The translations under genes were made by a program, and so were the position numbers. From assembly GCA_000432855.1 (NCBI GenBank), contig HF990832.1, forward strand, positions 1-24,042: DNA of 24,042 nucleotides, read 5' to 3'. Within the stretch, counting starts at the first letter, position 1; each line of letters begins with the position of its first letter. Below the pieces are notes generated by a model that was not told where the DNA came from, did not search any database, and worked only from the letters and a program-made list of their open reading frames with translations. Below, piece by piece: positions 7,699 through 14,492 of this stretch. This stretch comes from Firmicutes bacterium CAG:822 (GTDB lineage: Bacteria; Bacillota_I; Bacilli_A; RF39; UBA660).

Positions 7699-9315
7699 AT
7701 GGACTTTAAATTAAATAATAGTTTAGATTTGTCAAAAATCAAAACATATGCCAAAGGTCTAATCAATAAAATAGACTATAAATATGCGCAAGAGACGTAC
7801 ACTCCAGAAGATACATCAAAAACGGCTGAAAATGAATCAATAGAAACAGAAGAATTAAAACAAAGTGAAGGGCAAGAAATTACACCTGAAGAAGCAGTAG
7901 ATACACTTATAAACGCCCCAGCAAACGCAGCAAGTGAAATTCCCGCTAATGCCGCAATGGCTCTAGGTGGATTTATTTGCGGTGTTGGCAACTTTGGTGA
8001 AAATCTAGGCGATGGATTAATAACTGCAGGAACCGCGATAGCCACACCATTTACCTTTCTTTATGACCAGTTTACGGGCTCTGACGTAACAGAAAGTATG
8101 TGGGAAGGTTCAGATGCGATTGTAGCCACAGAAGCTGTAAACAATGCCTTTGAAGTTTTTTATACTAATAACGACATAGGAAAAGCCATAAATGATAGTG
8201 CTTCAGAAGCAATGCAATATGGAAATGCTGGCTTTAATGCCGCCTCAAGTGTTGGATATGTTGGTGGAAATATAGCATTATCGGTTTTAACTGGTGGGAC
8301 ATTTGGAGTCGTAACCGCTGGCCTTGCTGGAGTTGGAAAAGGTCGTTCAGAAGCTCTAAATAGTGGGGCCACCACCGAAGAAGCTCTAGTAGCCGGAGCG
8401 TTAACTGGAGGATGGGAAGCCATACAATGGGGAGCAGGAATTGCTCTATCTGGTAGTGGAGTAGCAGCTGTGGCCTTTGACTCTGCTTCAGGTTTTGTAG
8501 ATAACCCAGTTAGAAGTGGAATCCAAACTCTCTATAATGACCAGGGATGGATTGAAACCATAGAACAAAACGGTGGCCTACAAAGCATGGTTACTAATGG
8601 AGTTATCGCTGGTGGTTTCTCTACCTTAGGTGAGTTATCTACAATTAGAGGTGCCAATACCACTAAAGCAAATTCCAATGCAGATATCGACGTAGAAGTT
8701 TCAAATCCTGGAAGAGTTAGTCCTAGTGAATCTAATTCTTATTGGGTTCAAAATGGTGACAGTGTATCTCCTAGCCGAGAAGTCTTAGAAGACTTTATGG
8801 ATACCAAATTTACAACAGATGAAGCCAGAGCCCAATTAGGCCCTATGTTTGAAGAAGAATTCCCAGAAATGCAAAAAATGCAAATTAATAGTAACACGGC
8901 AGCTACATTTGAAAATTTATACACTAATCCAAATATCGATGTTGGTATACATAATGTAGGATATGCCTCTAAAGAAGATATCAATGACATCTTGGAAAAT
9001 GGCTTAATAATGACAGAAGATTCAATGAGCGGAGGAGCTATGCCATCTCCAAATAAAATTCCAGATTATACTAATAATGTATTTAAAACCTCTAATTTAT
9101 ATAATGGCTTACTTATGACATCTAATTCATATAAAGGAAGTCATTCAGAAATAGTAATCGCCCTCCCATCTGGGACTAAAGTTAATGACCCATCATTATA
9201 TGTTTGGGATAACAGCATTGGTTATTGGCGGTTAAAACCAGAATATATTGTGGGCTACGTACCAGTTGATGATAGTGGAAAAGTTGTTGGTGAAATCACT
9301 GACCATCTTGATTAA
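7699..9315 (+). CDS. Polymorphic toxin/effector 1, possible ADP-ribosyltransferase-like C-terminal domain
   Basis: A 538-residue protein. Residues 1-35 are a conserved basic start (SKIKTY, NKIDYKY), residues 36-75 an acidic linker, and residues about 80-318 an Ala/Gly-rich region with several hydrophobic helices plus signature stretches (YDQFTGS, YGNAG, ALNSGAT, SGIQTLYNDQG). All of these recur in the 736-residue paralog downstream. After STIRG (318) the two diverge, which is the sign of a modular toxin. The C-terminal part has H418 in GIHNVGYAS, then ILENGL (431-436), a strand pattern IVIALPSGTKV, and PEYIVGYVPV near the end. This resembles the H...GL opening of KptA/PARP-type ADP-ribosyltransferases, but I cannot confirm the Y and E positions. 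It lacks a recognisable LXG domain and signal peptide. Shine-Dalgarno AGAGGAG precedes the ATG. Confidence 0.72.
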   Translation: MDFKLNNSLDLSKIKTYAKGLINKIDYKYAQETYTPEDTSKTAENESIETEELKQSEGQEITPEEAVDTLINAPANAASEIPANAAMALGGFICGVGNFGENLGDGLITAGTAIATPFTFLYDQFTGSDVTESMWEGSDAIVATEAVNNAFEVFYTNNDIGKAINDSASEAMQYGNAGFNAASSVGYVGGNIALSVLTGGTFGVVTAGLAGVGKGRSEALNSGATTEEALVAGALTGGWEAIQWGAGIALSGSGVAAVAFDSASGFVDNPVRSGIQTLYNDQGWIETIEQNGGLQSMVTNGVIAGGFSTLGELSTIRGANTTKANSNADIDVEVSNPGRVSPSESNSYWVQNGDSVSPSREVLEDFMDTKFTTDEARAQLGPMFEEEFPEMQKMQINSNTAATFENLYTNPNIDVGIHNVGYASKEDINDILENGLIMTEDSMSGGAMPSPNKIPDYTNNVFKTSNLYNGLLMTSNSYKGSHSEIVIALPSGTKVNDPSLYVWDNSIGYWRLKPEYIVGYVPVDDSGKVVGEITDHLD

Positions 9316-9338
9316 AATAAATTGAAAGGAAGATAAAA

Positions 9339-9686
9339 ATGAAAGAGAAATATTTACCAATAGGGACAGTTGTAACCCTCAAAGATGCAACAAAAAAAAT
9401 CATGATAATAGGATATTGCCCAGTAGAAAATGGCAAAAATCAAATGTATGACTATAGTGCATGCTTATATCCAGAAGGAGTAATCGATTCAAACAAAGTA
9501 TTACTATGTAATCATGACCAAATTGCGCAAATCCATTTTGTTGGTTTTGAAAGTGAAGAACAAAAACAAAATAATGAGAATTTAAAATCATTAGTTAATA
9601 ATATGAATAATTTAAAAAATATTAAATTTCCAGAAAATACACAACAAAATAGTACGGAAAATATTGATACTTTGAACATTAATTAA
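9339..9686 (+). CDS. DUF4176 family protein
   Basis: A 115-residue protein whose first 75 residues carry the DUF4176 pattern: YLPIGTVVTLKDATKKIMII near the start, then DYSACLYPEG, and NHDQIAQIHFVGF. Residues about 80-115 form an Asn-rich disordered tail. DUF4176 proteins are often encoded in type VIIb/LXG toxin loci of Bacillota. Their exact role is not settled, with chaperone, targeting or immunity-type functions all possible. Here it lies 23 nt after effector 1 and 18 nt before effector 2, with a GAAAGGA ribosome site. The place right behind effector 1 is where an immunity gene would be expected, but the conserved family suggests a general helper instead. Confidence 0.85.
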   Translation: MKEKYLPIGTVVTLKDATKKIMIIGYCPVENGKNQMYDYSACLYPEGVIDSNKVLLCNHDQIAQIHFVGFESEEQKQNNENLKSLVNNMNNLKNIKFPENTQQNSTENIDTLNIN

Positions 9687-9704
9687 AAAGAAAGGAGTAT
9701 ATGT

Positions 9705-11915
9705 ATGAACTTTAAGATGCATAATAGTGTAAATCTATCAAAGATAAAAACGTATTCTAATACAAGTGTTAACAAGATAGACTACAAATATAACGAAGAA
9801 ACATATACTCCAGATATTAATGCCCAAGAAAATAGTGAAAATGAATATTTAGAAATAGAAAATCTCGAAACAAGCGAAAATACTCAAACAGTACCTGTAG
9901 AAGAAGCTATGGAAAGAGGTTTAGAACAAAATAGAAATAACGTAGCTGACCTTTTTGAAGGAAATGAAATTGCTAGTAATGCAGCCATGGCTGCTGGAGG
10001 TTTTGTCAATGGTGTCGGTAATTTTGGAGAAAATATTGTTGATGCAGGAGCCACAGGGGCCGCATTTTTAGCAAGTCCATTTACTTTTTTATACGACCAA
10101 TTTACAGGTTCAAATGTTACTGAAGAAATGTGGGAAGCATCAAATAGTTTTGTAGCCGAAGAACATGTTAATAATGCGTTCGAGGATTTCTATACAAATA
10201 ATGAAGTGGGACAAGCTATGAATGAAAATGCATCAGAAACAATGCAGTATGGAAATGCCGGATATAATATGTCTGTTGGTACTGGTTACTTAACAGCTAC
10301 GATTGCAAGTGCTGGAACATTAAGTCAAGTATCTACTTTAGGACTAGTTGGTAGTGGAGCCGCCGTTTCTGGAGCTGCTGGAGTTGGAAGAGGAACATCA
10401 GATGCTTTGAATTCAGGCGCAACCACTCAAGAAGCGTTACTTGCTGGTGGCTTAACCGGTTTATGGGAAGGTGGACAATGGCTATTTGGTGCTGCAATAT
10501 CTGGTCGAGGTCTAACTACTGTAGCATTAGACGCAGGCTCAGGAGCTATTGATCCATTAGCTCGAAGTGGAATTCAAACATTATATAATGACCAAGGATT
10601 TATCGAAAACTTTGAACAAAACGGTGGCGTGGAAGGAGTAATAACCAATGCTGCCATAGCCGGTGGCTTTTCTACATTAGGTGAAATATCTACAATTAGA
10701 GGAAATAAAGTAGAACAACCAAATGTTGATATTGAGATGAAAAGTGCGACTGATTTAAATACTCAAAATATTACTAGTGAAAATCATCATACAAATATTG
10801 AATTTTCTGATAGTAGACCAAGAGTTTCTGACTTAGAACTTAGTGAAACTAAAATCAAAATTGATGATTTAAAAACATCATTAAGAAATAATGGAATTCT
10901 TAATGATGACAATGAGATTATATTTGATAGTATGTTAAAGAGTTTAAATGACGGAGTTCAAATAGACCCAACCTTTAAATCACTATTATTAAATATGGAT
11001 GTTTTGGTGGAAAGAATTCCTAATTTAGATGTAAAAATTGCAAATCATTCATTTGGTGGTGCCTATAACCCTATAAGTAGTACTTTAAATATAGGTGGTG
11101 AAATTCTTTCGCACAGTAGTGGCGCCCGTTCATCTTTTGCTTCATTGCACGAGTTTGGGCATACAATATTTAATAATTTCAAAGGTACAGACCAAGTGAT
11201 GGAACTTCCATTTGGAAAAATAGACTATGTAGCCGTTCCGGCGAGTGAAAGAATAACTACGCTTGTTAAAAATGCTCAAGACCAATTAGATAATAATCAT
11301 GCCAAAGTAACATCTTTACTAGAAAGTAATGATAAAACCTTCTATGAAGTCAAAGATGAAGCCACTCGTCAATATTCATTAATTGAAGAATCTGAAACTG
11401 CTAGGATAAATAGTGAAATTGATAGTTTACTATCATCACCAAGCGACAGCTATCAATTGAAAAGTATATTGAGAGGGGCCGGTATTGAAGAGTCACAAAT
11501 AGATAATCTATTAGAAAATCCTGAACAATTAAAATCAGTTGTTAACAGCAATCATAAAAACGCAACTATTTCTATATTTAAAGATGATATAGCATCCTTA
11601 GAAAATGACAATCTTGGAGAATTGCAATTAGACAGTATGTTAAATTCAGTAGTTCAGTCTGAAGCTTATGGAGACATTCATTTTAAACAATTTCATCCAG
11701 ACAGTTATTGGGCTAAAAGTGGTAGCGTAGATGGGGCCTGCCGAGATTCATATGATGAACTAGTGGCCGACTACTTCGCATTTATGTCTAGTGGTAGATC
11801 CGATTTAATGGATAAATTTAAAGACATAACAGGTAGCGAACTTACTGATGCATTATATGGTGAATATTCATCGATATTAGATGAATTAAAAGATAGTGGA
11901 ACAATAAGGAGGTAG
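9705..11915 (+). CDS. Polymorphic toxin/effector 2 with zincin metallopeptidase domain
   Basis: A 736-residue paralog of the upstream effector. Residues 1-333 share its basic start, acidic linker and Gly/Ala-rich hydrophobic region (PFTFLYDQFTGS, YGNAGYN, LARSGIQTLYNDQG, GGFSTLGEISTIRG). The C-terminal 400 residues are unrelated to effector 1. They contain the zinc-peptidase motif HEFGH (H482, E483, H486) preceded by FASL. About 200 residues later comes DELVADYFAF, whose E685 could be the third zinc ligand, as in gluzincin-like toxins of the lethal-factor type. No signal peptide is visible, and export by the adjacent EssC system is inferred. The target protein is unknown. Shine-Dalgarno AAAGGAG lies 8 nt before ATG. 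The stop overlaps the ribosome site of the next gene. Confidence 0.82.
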   Translation: MNFKMHNSVNLSKIKTYSNTSVNKIDYKYNEETYTPDINAQENSENEYLEIENLETSENTQTVPVEEAMERGLEQNRNNVADLFEGNEIASNAAMAAGGFVNGVGNFGENIVDAGATGAAFLASPFTFLYDQFTGSNVTEEMWEASNSFVAEEHVNNAFEDFYTNNEVGQAMNENASETMQYGNAGYNMSVGTGYLTATIASAGTLSQVSTLGLVGSGAAVSGAAGVGRGTSDALNSGATTQEALLAGGLTGLWEGGQWLFGAAISGRGLTTVALDAGSGAIDPLARSGIQTLYNDQGFIENFEQNGGVEGVITNAAIAGGFSTLGEISTIRGNKVEQPNVDIEMKSATDLNTQNITSENHHTNIEFSDSRPRVSDLELSETKIKIDDLKTSLRNNGILNDDNEIIFDSMLKSLNDGVQIDPTFKSLLLNMDVLVERIPNLDVKIANHSFGGAYNPISSTLNIGGEILSHSSGARSSFASLHEFGHTIFNNFKGTDQVMELPFGKIDYVAVPASERITTLVKNAQDQLDNNHAKVTSLLESNDKTFYEVKDEATRQYSLIEESETARINSEIDSLLSSPSDSYQLKSILRGAGIEESQIDNLLENPEQLKSVVNSNHKNATISIFKDDIASLENDNLGELQLDSMLNSVVQSEAYGDIHFKQFHPDSYWAKSGSVDGACRDSYDELVADYFAFMSSGRSDLMDKFKDITGSELTDALYGEYSSILDELKDSGTIRR

Positions 11916-11923
11916 TGATAATA

Positions 11924-12157
11924 ATGAATGATAATGTACAAGAAATTGGCTATTATTTGTTGCAAGACGAATATTTAAAACGTCTAAGTAGTAGTAAAAA
12001 TATAACTGTTGAAGAAATGACCAACTCCTATGATTGTTTTCCAGTAGAATGGTTTAATTATTCTTATGAACGAAGAATTGAAATACTCCAGCAAGCCCTA
12101 AGTACAAATCAAACAGTAGATGAAATAATGTATGACAATGCAAAGGCTAAACATTAA
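11924..12157 (+). CDS. Small cytoplasmic protein after effector 2; immunity candidate
   Basis: A 77-residue acidic, soluble protein with one likely N-terminal helix and conserved-looking aromatic pairs (CFPVEWFNYSYERR, then IEILQQAL). I do not recognise the family. The start is ATG 11924, because AAGGAGG ends at 11912, leaving 11 nt. An in-frame GTG at 11915 is too close to that site. The ribosome site lies in the last codons of the effector 2 gene, so the two are co-translated. A small gene directly behind a toxin gene is often its immunity gene, so it may neutralise the metallopeptidase, but nothing in the sequence proves it. Confidence 0.6.
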   Translation: MNDNVQEIGYYLLQDEYLKRLSSSKNITVEEMTNSYDCFPVEWFNYSYERRIEILQQALSTNQTVDEIMYDNAKAKH

Positions 12158-12272
12158 AAAATGTTCAAATTGTAAAAATAAAATTTCTAATCACAATAAC
12201 TATTGTCCTTTTTGTGGATGGGCCATAGATCCACAAAAAACATTAAATGATTCCCTAAAAAAGGTTATATAA
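12132..12272 (+). CDS. Zinc-ribbon N-terminal fragment of a frame-split membrane protein
   Basis: A 46-codon open frame starting at ATG 12132 (or ATG 12138), inside the end of the previous gene, with no clear Shine-Dalgarno, so it probably relies on coupling. It encodes a zinc ribbon: C-S-N-C, about 10 residues, then C-P-F-C-G-W. It ends in KKVI and TAA at 12270-12272. Just before the stop, the -1 frame opens into two hydrophobic helices (GYIITLIAIFIILAIL onward), giving the common layout of zinc ribbon plus membrane helices. This is therefore best read as the front part of one gene ending at 12706. The split is either a 1-nt loss in the A run or a programmed slip. Confidence 0.65.
   Translation: MTMQRLNIKKCSNCKNKISNHNNYCPFCGWAIDPQKTLNDSLKKVI
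12257..12263 (+). other. A AAA AAG slippery heptamer at the frame change
   Basis: In the zinc-ribbon frame the codons read CTA AAA AAG, so the heptamer A AAA AAG is in the correct phase for -1 slippage, as in the dnaX frameshift signal. After a slip the next codon is GGT and reading continues into the membrane frame. I see no strong hairpin just downstream and no Shine-Dalgarno-like stimulator just upstream. A plain 1-base deletion (A6 instead of A7) or an assembly error explains it as well. Confidence 0.5.
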
Positions 12273-12343
12273 TAACTTTAATTGCCATCTTCATTATTTT
12301 AGCCATCCTTTCATTTCTGACCCATATAGCTATTGTTACTGAT

Positions 12344-12706
12344 TTGAATCGAACAACCCTTTGGGTCATTACACTGATTGTTATTTTAGTTTTATTATTG
12401 ATTTTTATGTATATTCTAGCAAAAGATAGCTTCAGTAAAAAAGGGCAAAGTGTTAGGTATAAGATAGTAATAAATAGTAGATTTAATGATGACATTATGC
12501 TCCAGCAAGCTTTCGCACAAAAATTAAATGAACTTGGTTATCAGAAAGATTACAATTATTCCGGTAATACATATCATAAAAGATATTTTATTAACGAATA
12601 TTTTTCTTATAAGATTCAAAATGGTAAAATATATTTAGATGCCTTTATAAAGCAGTTTAATAAAGAACTGCCCCCATATTATGGATTAATATGGTATTAC
12701 TTATAA
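12344..12706 (+). CDS. Membrane and C-terminal part of the frame-split zinc-ribbon protein
   Basis: As a stand-alone gene this would start at TTG 12344 and give 120 residues, but there is no ribosome site there. The same frame is open back to 12251 and encodes another complete hydrophobic helix (ITLIAIFIILAILSFL). The real product is therefore likely to be the upstream zinc ribbon plus two membrane helices (about 12265-12330 and 12353-12418) plus this C-terminal domain of about 90 residues. That domain is soluble and mixed alpha/beta, with many Tyr and Lys (FNDDIMLQQAFAQKLNELGY, ending LIWYYL). I do not recognise it. Its position after the effector genes permits a membrane immunity role, which is speculation. 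Without frameshifting the gene is broken. Confidence 0.6.
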   Translation: MNRTTLWVITLIVILVLLLIFMYILAKDSFSKKGQSVRYKIVINSRFNDDIMLQQAFAQKLNELGYQKDYNYSGNTYHKRYFINEYFSYKIQNGKIYLDAFIKQFNKELPPYYGLIWYYL

Positions 12707-12750
12707 AAGATGGTTTATAAAAGAAATATCTCAAATAGTAAATTATTTTC

Positions 12751-12784
12751 AAAATTAAAAATAAGACCCGAGAAATCTCGAGCC
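12751..12784 (-). terminator. Rho-independent terminator of the minus-strand Met/Gly/Pro-rich gene
   Basis: On the minus strand GGCTCGAG pairs with CTCGGGTC around the loop ATTT (8 bp including two G-U pairs, 12765-12784) and is followed by TTATTTTTAATTTT. On the + strand the same stem has two mismatches but is followed by T6 (12785-12790), so it may also stop the frame-split gene weakly. Confidence 0.7.
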
Positions 12785-12788
12785 TTTT

Positions 12789-13076
12789 TTACATCATCTG
12801 ATAATTAGATGAATTATAATTATTATTGGTATTGCTAACCATATTTTCTAATCTCGTAACTCTTTGTTCTAAATTGTTCACTTGATTAGTTAAATTATTC
12901 AAATCATTACTATTAATTGTGCTTTGAACACTCGTCAAAGGTACATTAGTCATGCCCATATTCATACCCCCTGGCATTGGAATCATTTGACCAGGCATAA
13001 CCATACCTCCATAATTAGGCACCATCTGTGGATAAACAGGGTAGGCCATTCCCCCACAATCGCGATCTTTTTTCAC
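12789..13076 (-). CDS. Met/Gly/Pro-rich protein with C-terminal coiled coil, unknown function
   Basis: A 95-residue protein. The first 45 residues are rich in Met, Gly, Pro and Tyr (GGMAYPVYPQMVPNYGGMVM onward). Residues about 55-80 form heptads (LNNLTNQVNNLEQRVTRLE), typical of a short coiled coil, and the tail is Asn/Ser-rich. The start is GTG 13076, because AAAGGAG sits 8 nt before it. The ATG at 13094 lies upstream of that site and has no Shine-Dalgarno of its own. The composition recalls spore-coat or surface-assembly proteins, but I cannot assign a family. It is the only minus-strand gene in the window and has its own terminator right after the stop. Confidence 0.7.
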   Translation of the reverse strand: MKKDRDCGGMAYPVYPQMVPNYGGMVMPGQMIPMPGGMNMGMTNVPLTSVQSTINSNDLNNLTNQVNNLEQRVTRLENMVSNTNNNYNSSNYQMM

Positions 13077-13139
13077 ACTACATACTCCTTTCATAATCTA
13101 ATTAATTATATGCTTTTGTTTATTTTTGGTGCGCGTTTA

Positions 13140-13148
13140 TGTTATAAT
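13140..13148 (+). promoter_or_regulatory. Extended -10 promoter for trmB
   Basis: TGT-TATAAT is a perfect extended -10 element, 17 nt before the trmB ATG. The region 17 nt upstream is T-rich but has no good -35 hexamer. The predicted transcript start is about 13155, giving a very short leader that still holds the AAAGGTGA ribosome site. Confidence 0.65.
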
Positions 13149-13165
13149 GATTAAAGGTGATAACC

Positions 13166-13792
13166 ATGAGATTAAAAAACATCAAAGGTGCTAAAGAAAA
13201 AATAAGTAAATCACCTTATATAATTTTAAATCCCGAAGATTATAAAGGAAAATACAAAACAATTTTTAATAATAATAATCCTATTCACTTAGAAATAGGT
13301 ATGGGTAAAGGTGATTTCATTATTGGTATGGCTGAAAAATATCCTCATATTAATTTTATTGGTATTGAAAAATTTGATAGTGTTATTTTAAGAGCCACTC
13401 AAAAATTAGAAAATATTGATTTACCAAATTTAAAATTAATTCGTTTTGATGCTACTGAAATTGAAAATATTTTTAATCAAGAAATAGATACTATATATTT
13501 AAACTTTTCAGACCCATGGCCTAAGAATAGACATGAAGATAGGAGATTAACCAGTAACAAATTTTTAAAACGTTACGATAATATTTTTAAAAATCAAAAA
13601 CACATTATCCAAAAGACCGATAATCGTAAGTTGTTTGAATTTTCTTTAAAATCTTTCACTGACTATAATTATAAAATAAAAAATATATCTTTAAACCTTC
13701 ACGAAGACGATATTGATAATGTTGAAACTGAATATGAAAAACGTTTTGTCAGCCTTGGATTTCCAATATATATGGTTGAAGTTGAGAAATAG
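13166..13792 (+). CDS. trmB: tRNA (guanine-N7)-methyltransferase TrmB
   Basis: Transfers a methyl group from S-adenosylmethionine to N7 of G46 in the tRNA variable loop. The 208-residue length is typical. Visible motifs are the SAM-binding EIGMGKG (from E43), GIEKFDS after the next strand, the family hallmark SDPWPKNRH (D116 onward), and the C-terminal TEYEKRF close to the end. The start ATG 13166 is chosen over GTG 13157 because the GTG lies inside the ribosome site AAAGGTGA. It forms a single-gene unit: its own promoter is just upstream, and the following lipoprotein operon has a separate promoter. Confidence 0.96.
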   Translation: MRLKNIKGAKEKISKSPYIILNPEDYKGKYKTIFNNNNPIHLEIGMGKGDFIIGMAEKYPHINFIGIEKFDSVILRATQKLENIDLPNLKLIRFDATEIENIFNQEIDTIYLNFSDPWPKNRHEDRRLTSNKFLKRYDNIFKNQKHIIQKTDNRKLFEFSLKSFTDYNYKIKNISLNLHEDDIDNVETEYEKRFVSLGFPIYMVEVEK

Positions 13793-13844
13793 ACATAATT
13801 TTACATGTAAAGTAAATGTTTTATTAGGAAAATCAAGCAAAATT

Positions 13845-13853
13845 TGATATAAT
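13845..13853 (+). promoter_or_regulatory. Extended -10 promoter of the lipoprotein operon
   Basis: TGA-TATAAT is a perfect extended -10, 21 nt before the lipoprotein ATG. TTAGGA at 13824-13829 is a poor -35 at 18 nt. It would drive the operon that ends at the terminator at 16003-16029. Confidence 0.6.
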
Positions 13854-13874
13854 TTAAAGTAAGCAGGTGTGTAT

Positions 13875-14480
13875 ATGAAGAAAATACTTCTTTTAGGACT
13901 AGCTGCACTCATTCTAACTGGCTGTACTATTGTTAGAATTGATACAACTAGTATTGATAATATTCTTAATGTTGTATTATCCAAAGAAAACACTTTATAT
14001 AACCGTGTGGGACGTGGATATAAGTATTATGTACCAAGAGGAGTAACTTATATCGACAGTAGTGGATCTAATGATAAACTATATTCAAATGGTGTGTATT
14101 ATTATTTATATTTAGATGAAATTAGTTACTACTATCAGAAATCACTAGATTATAAAGAAGATGACAGTAAATATTATTCAAGAAAAATTGATAATGATGG
14201 TAACTTAGGATATCTAGAAATTACTAAACAAGATGATCTCTATTTAATTGAATTTGTCTATAATTATGCGAGAATCGAAGCTTTAGTACCAGAAGAAGAT
14301 ATCAATGATACAGTTTTAAATAGTTCATACATTTTATCGACAATAAAATACAACAATAATATAGTAAAATTATCATTAGAAGATGACTTTTTACAAAATA
14401 AAGAAGAAAAATATGACGTATTTAGTGCGAAAAATCAAGATGATGATAGCTTTCTACGTTATGAAGAAGAGGGAAATTAG
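13875..14480 (+). CDS. Putative lipoprotein of unknown function
   Basis: A 201-residue exported lipoprotein. The signal peptide MKKILLLGLAALILTGC ends in the lipobox LTGC, so Cys17 would be lipidated and the protein anchored outside the membrane. The mature part is soluble and rich in Tyr, Asp and Asn (YKYYVPRGVTYIDSS, then YYYLYLDEISYYY). It looks like a mixed alpha/beta domain I cannot name. The start is ATG 13875 with AGGTG upstream, two codons after an in-frame GTG. It is the first gene of a tight operon with the acidic protein 12 nt downstream and the DUF948/YtxH pair, which suggests a cell-envelope job. Confidence 0.82.
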   Translation: MKKILLLGLAALILTGCTIVRIDTTSIDNILNVVLSKENTLYNRVGRGYKYYVPRGVTYIDSSGSNDKLYSNGVYYYLYLDEISYYYQKSLDYKEDDSKYYSRKIDNDGNLGYLEITKQDDLYLIEFVYNYARIEALVPEEDINDTVLNSSYILSTIKYNNNIVKLSLEDDFLQNKEEKYDVFSAKNQDDDSFLRYEEEGN

Positions 14481-14492
14481 AGGTGTATTTAT

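Noticed and set aside
12924..13154. 76-codon + strand frame opposite the Met/Gly/Pro-rich gene
   Set aside because: His/Thr/Ile-rich translation without a ribosome site; the minus-strand frame has a ribosome site, a coiled coil and its own terminator.
13800..13811. 12-bp perfect palindrome TTTACATGTAAA before the lipoprotein promoter
   Set aside because: Could be an operator, but such AT-rich palindromes are expected by chance at this base composition and no second copy was noticed.
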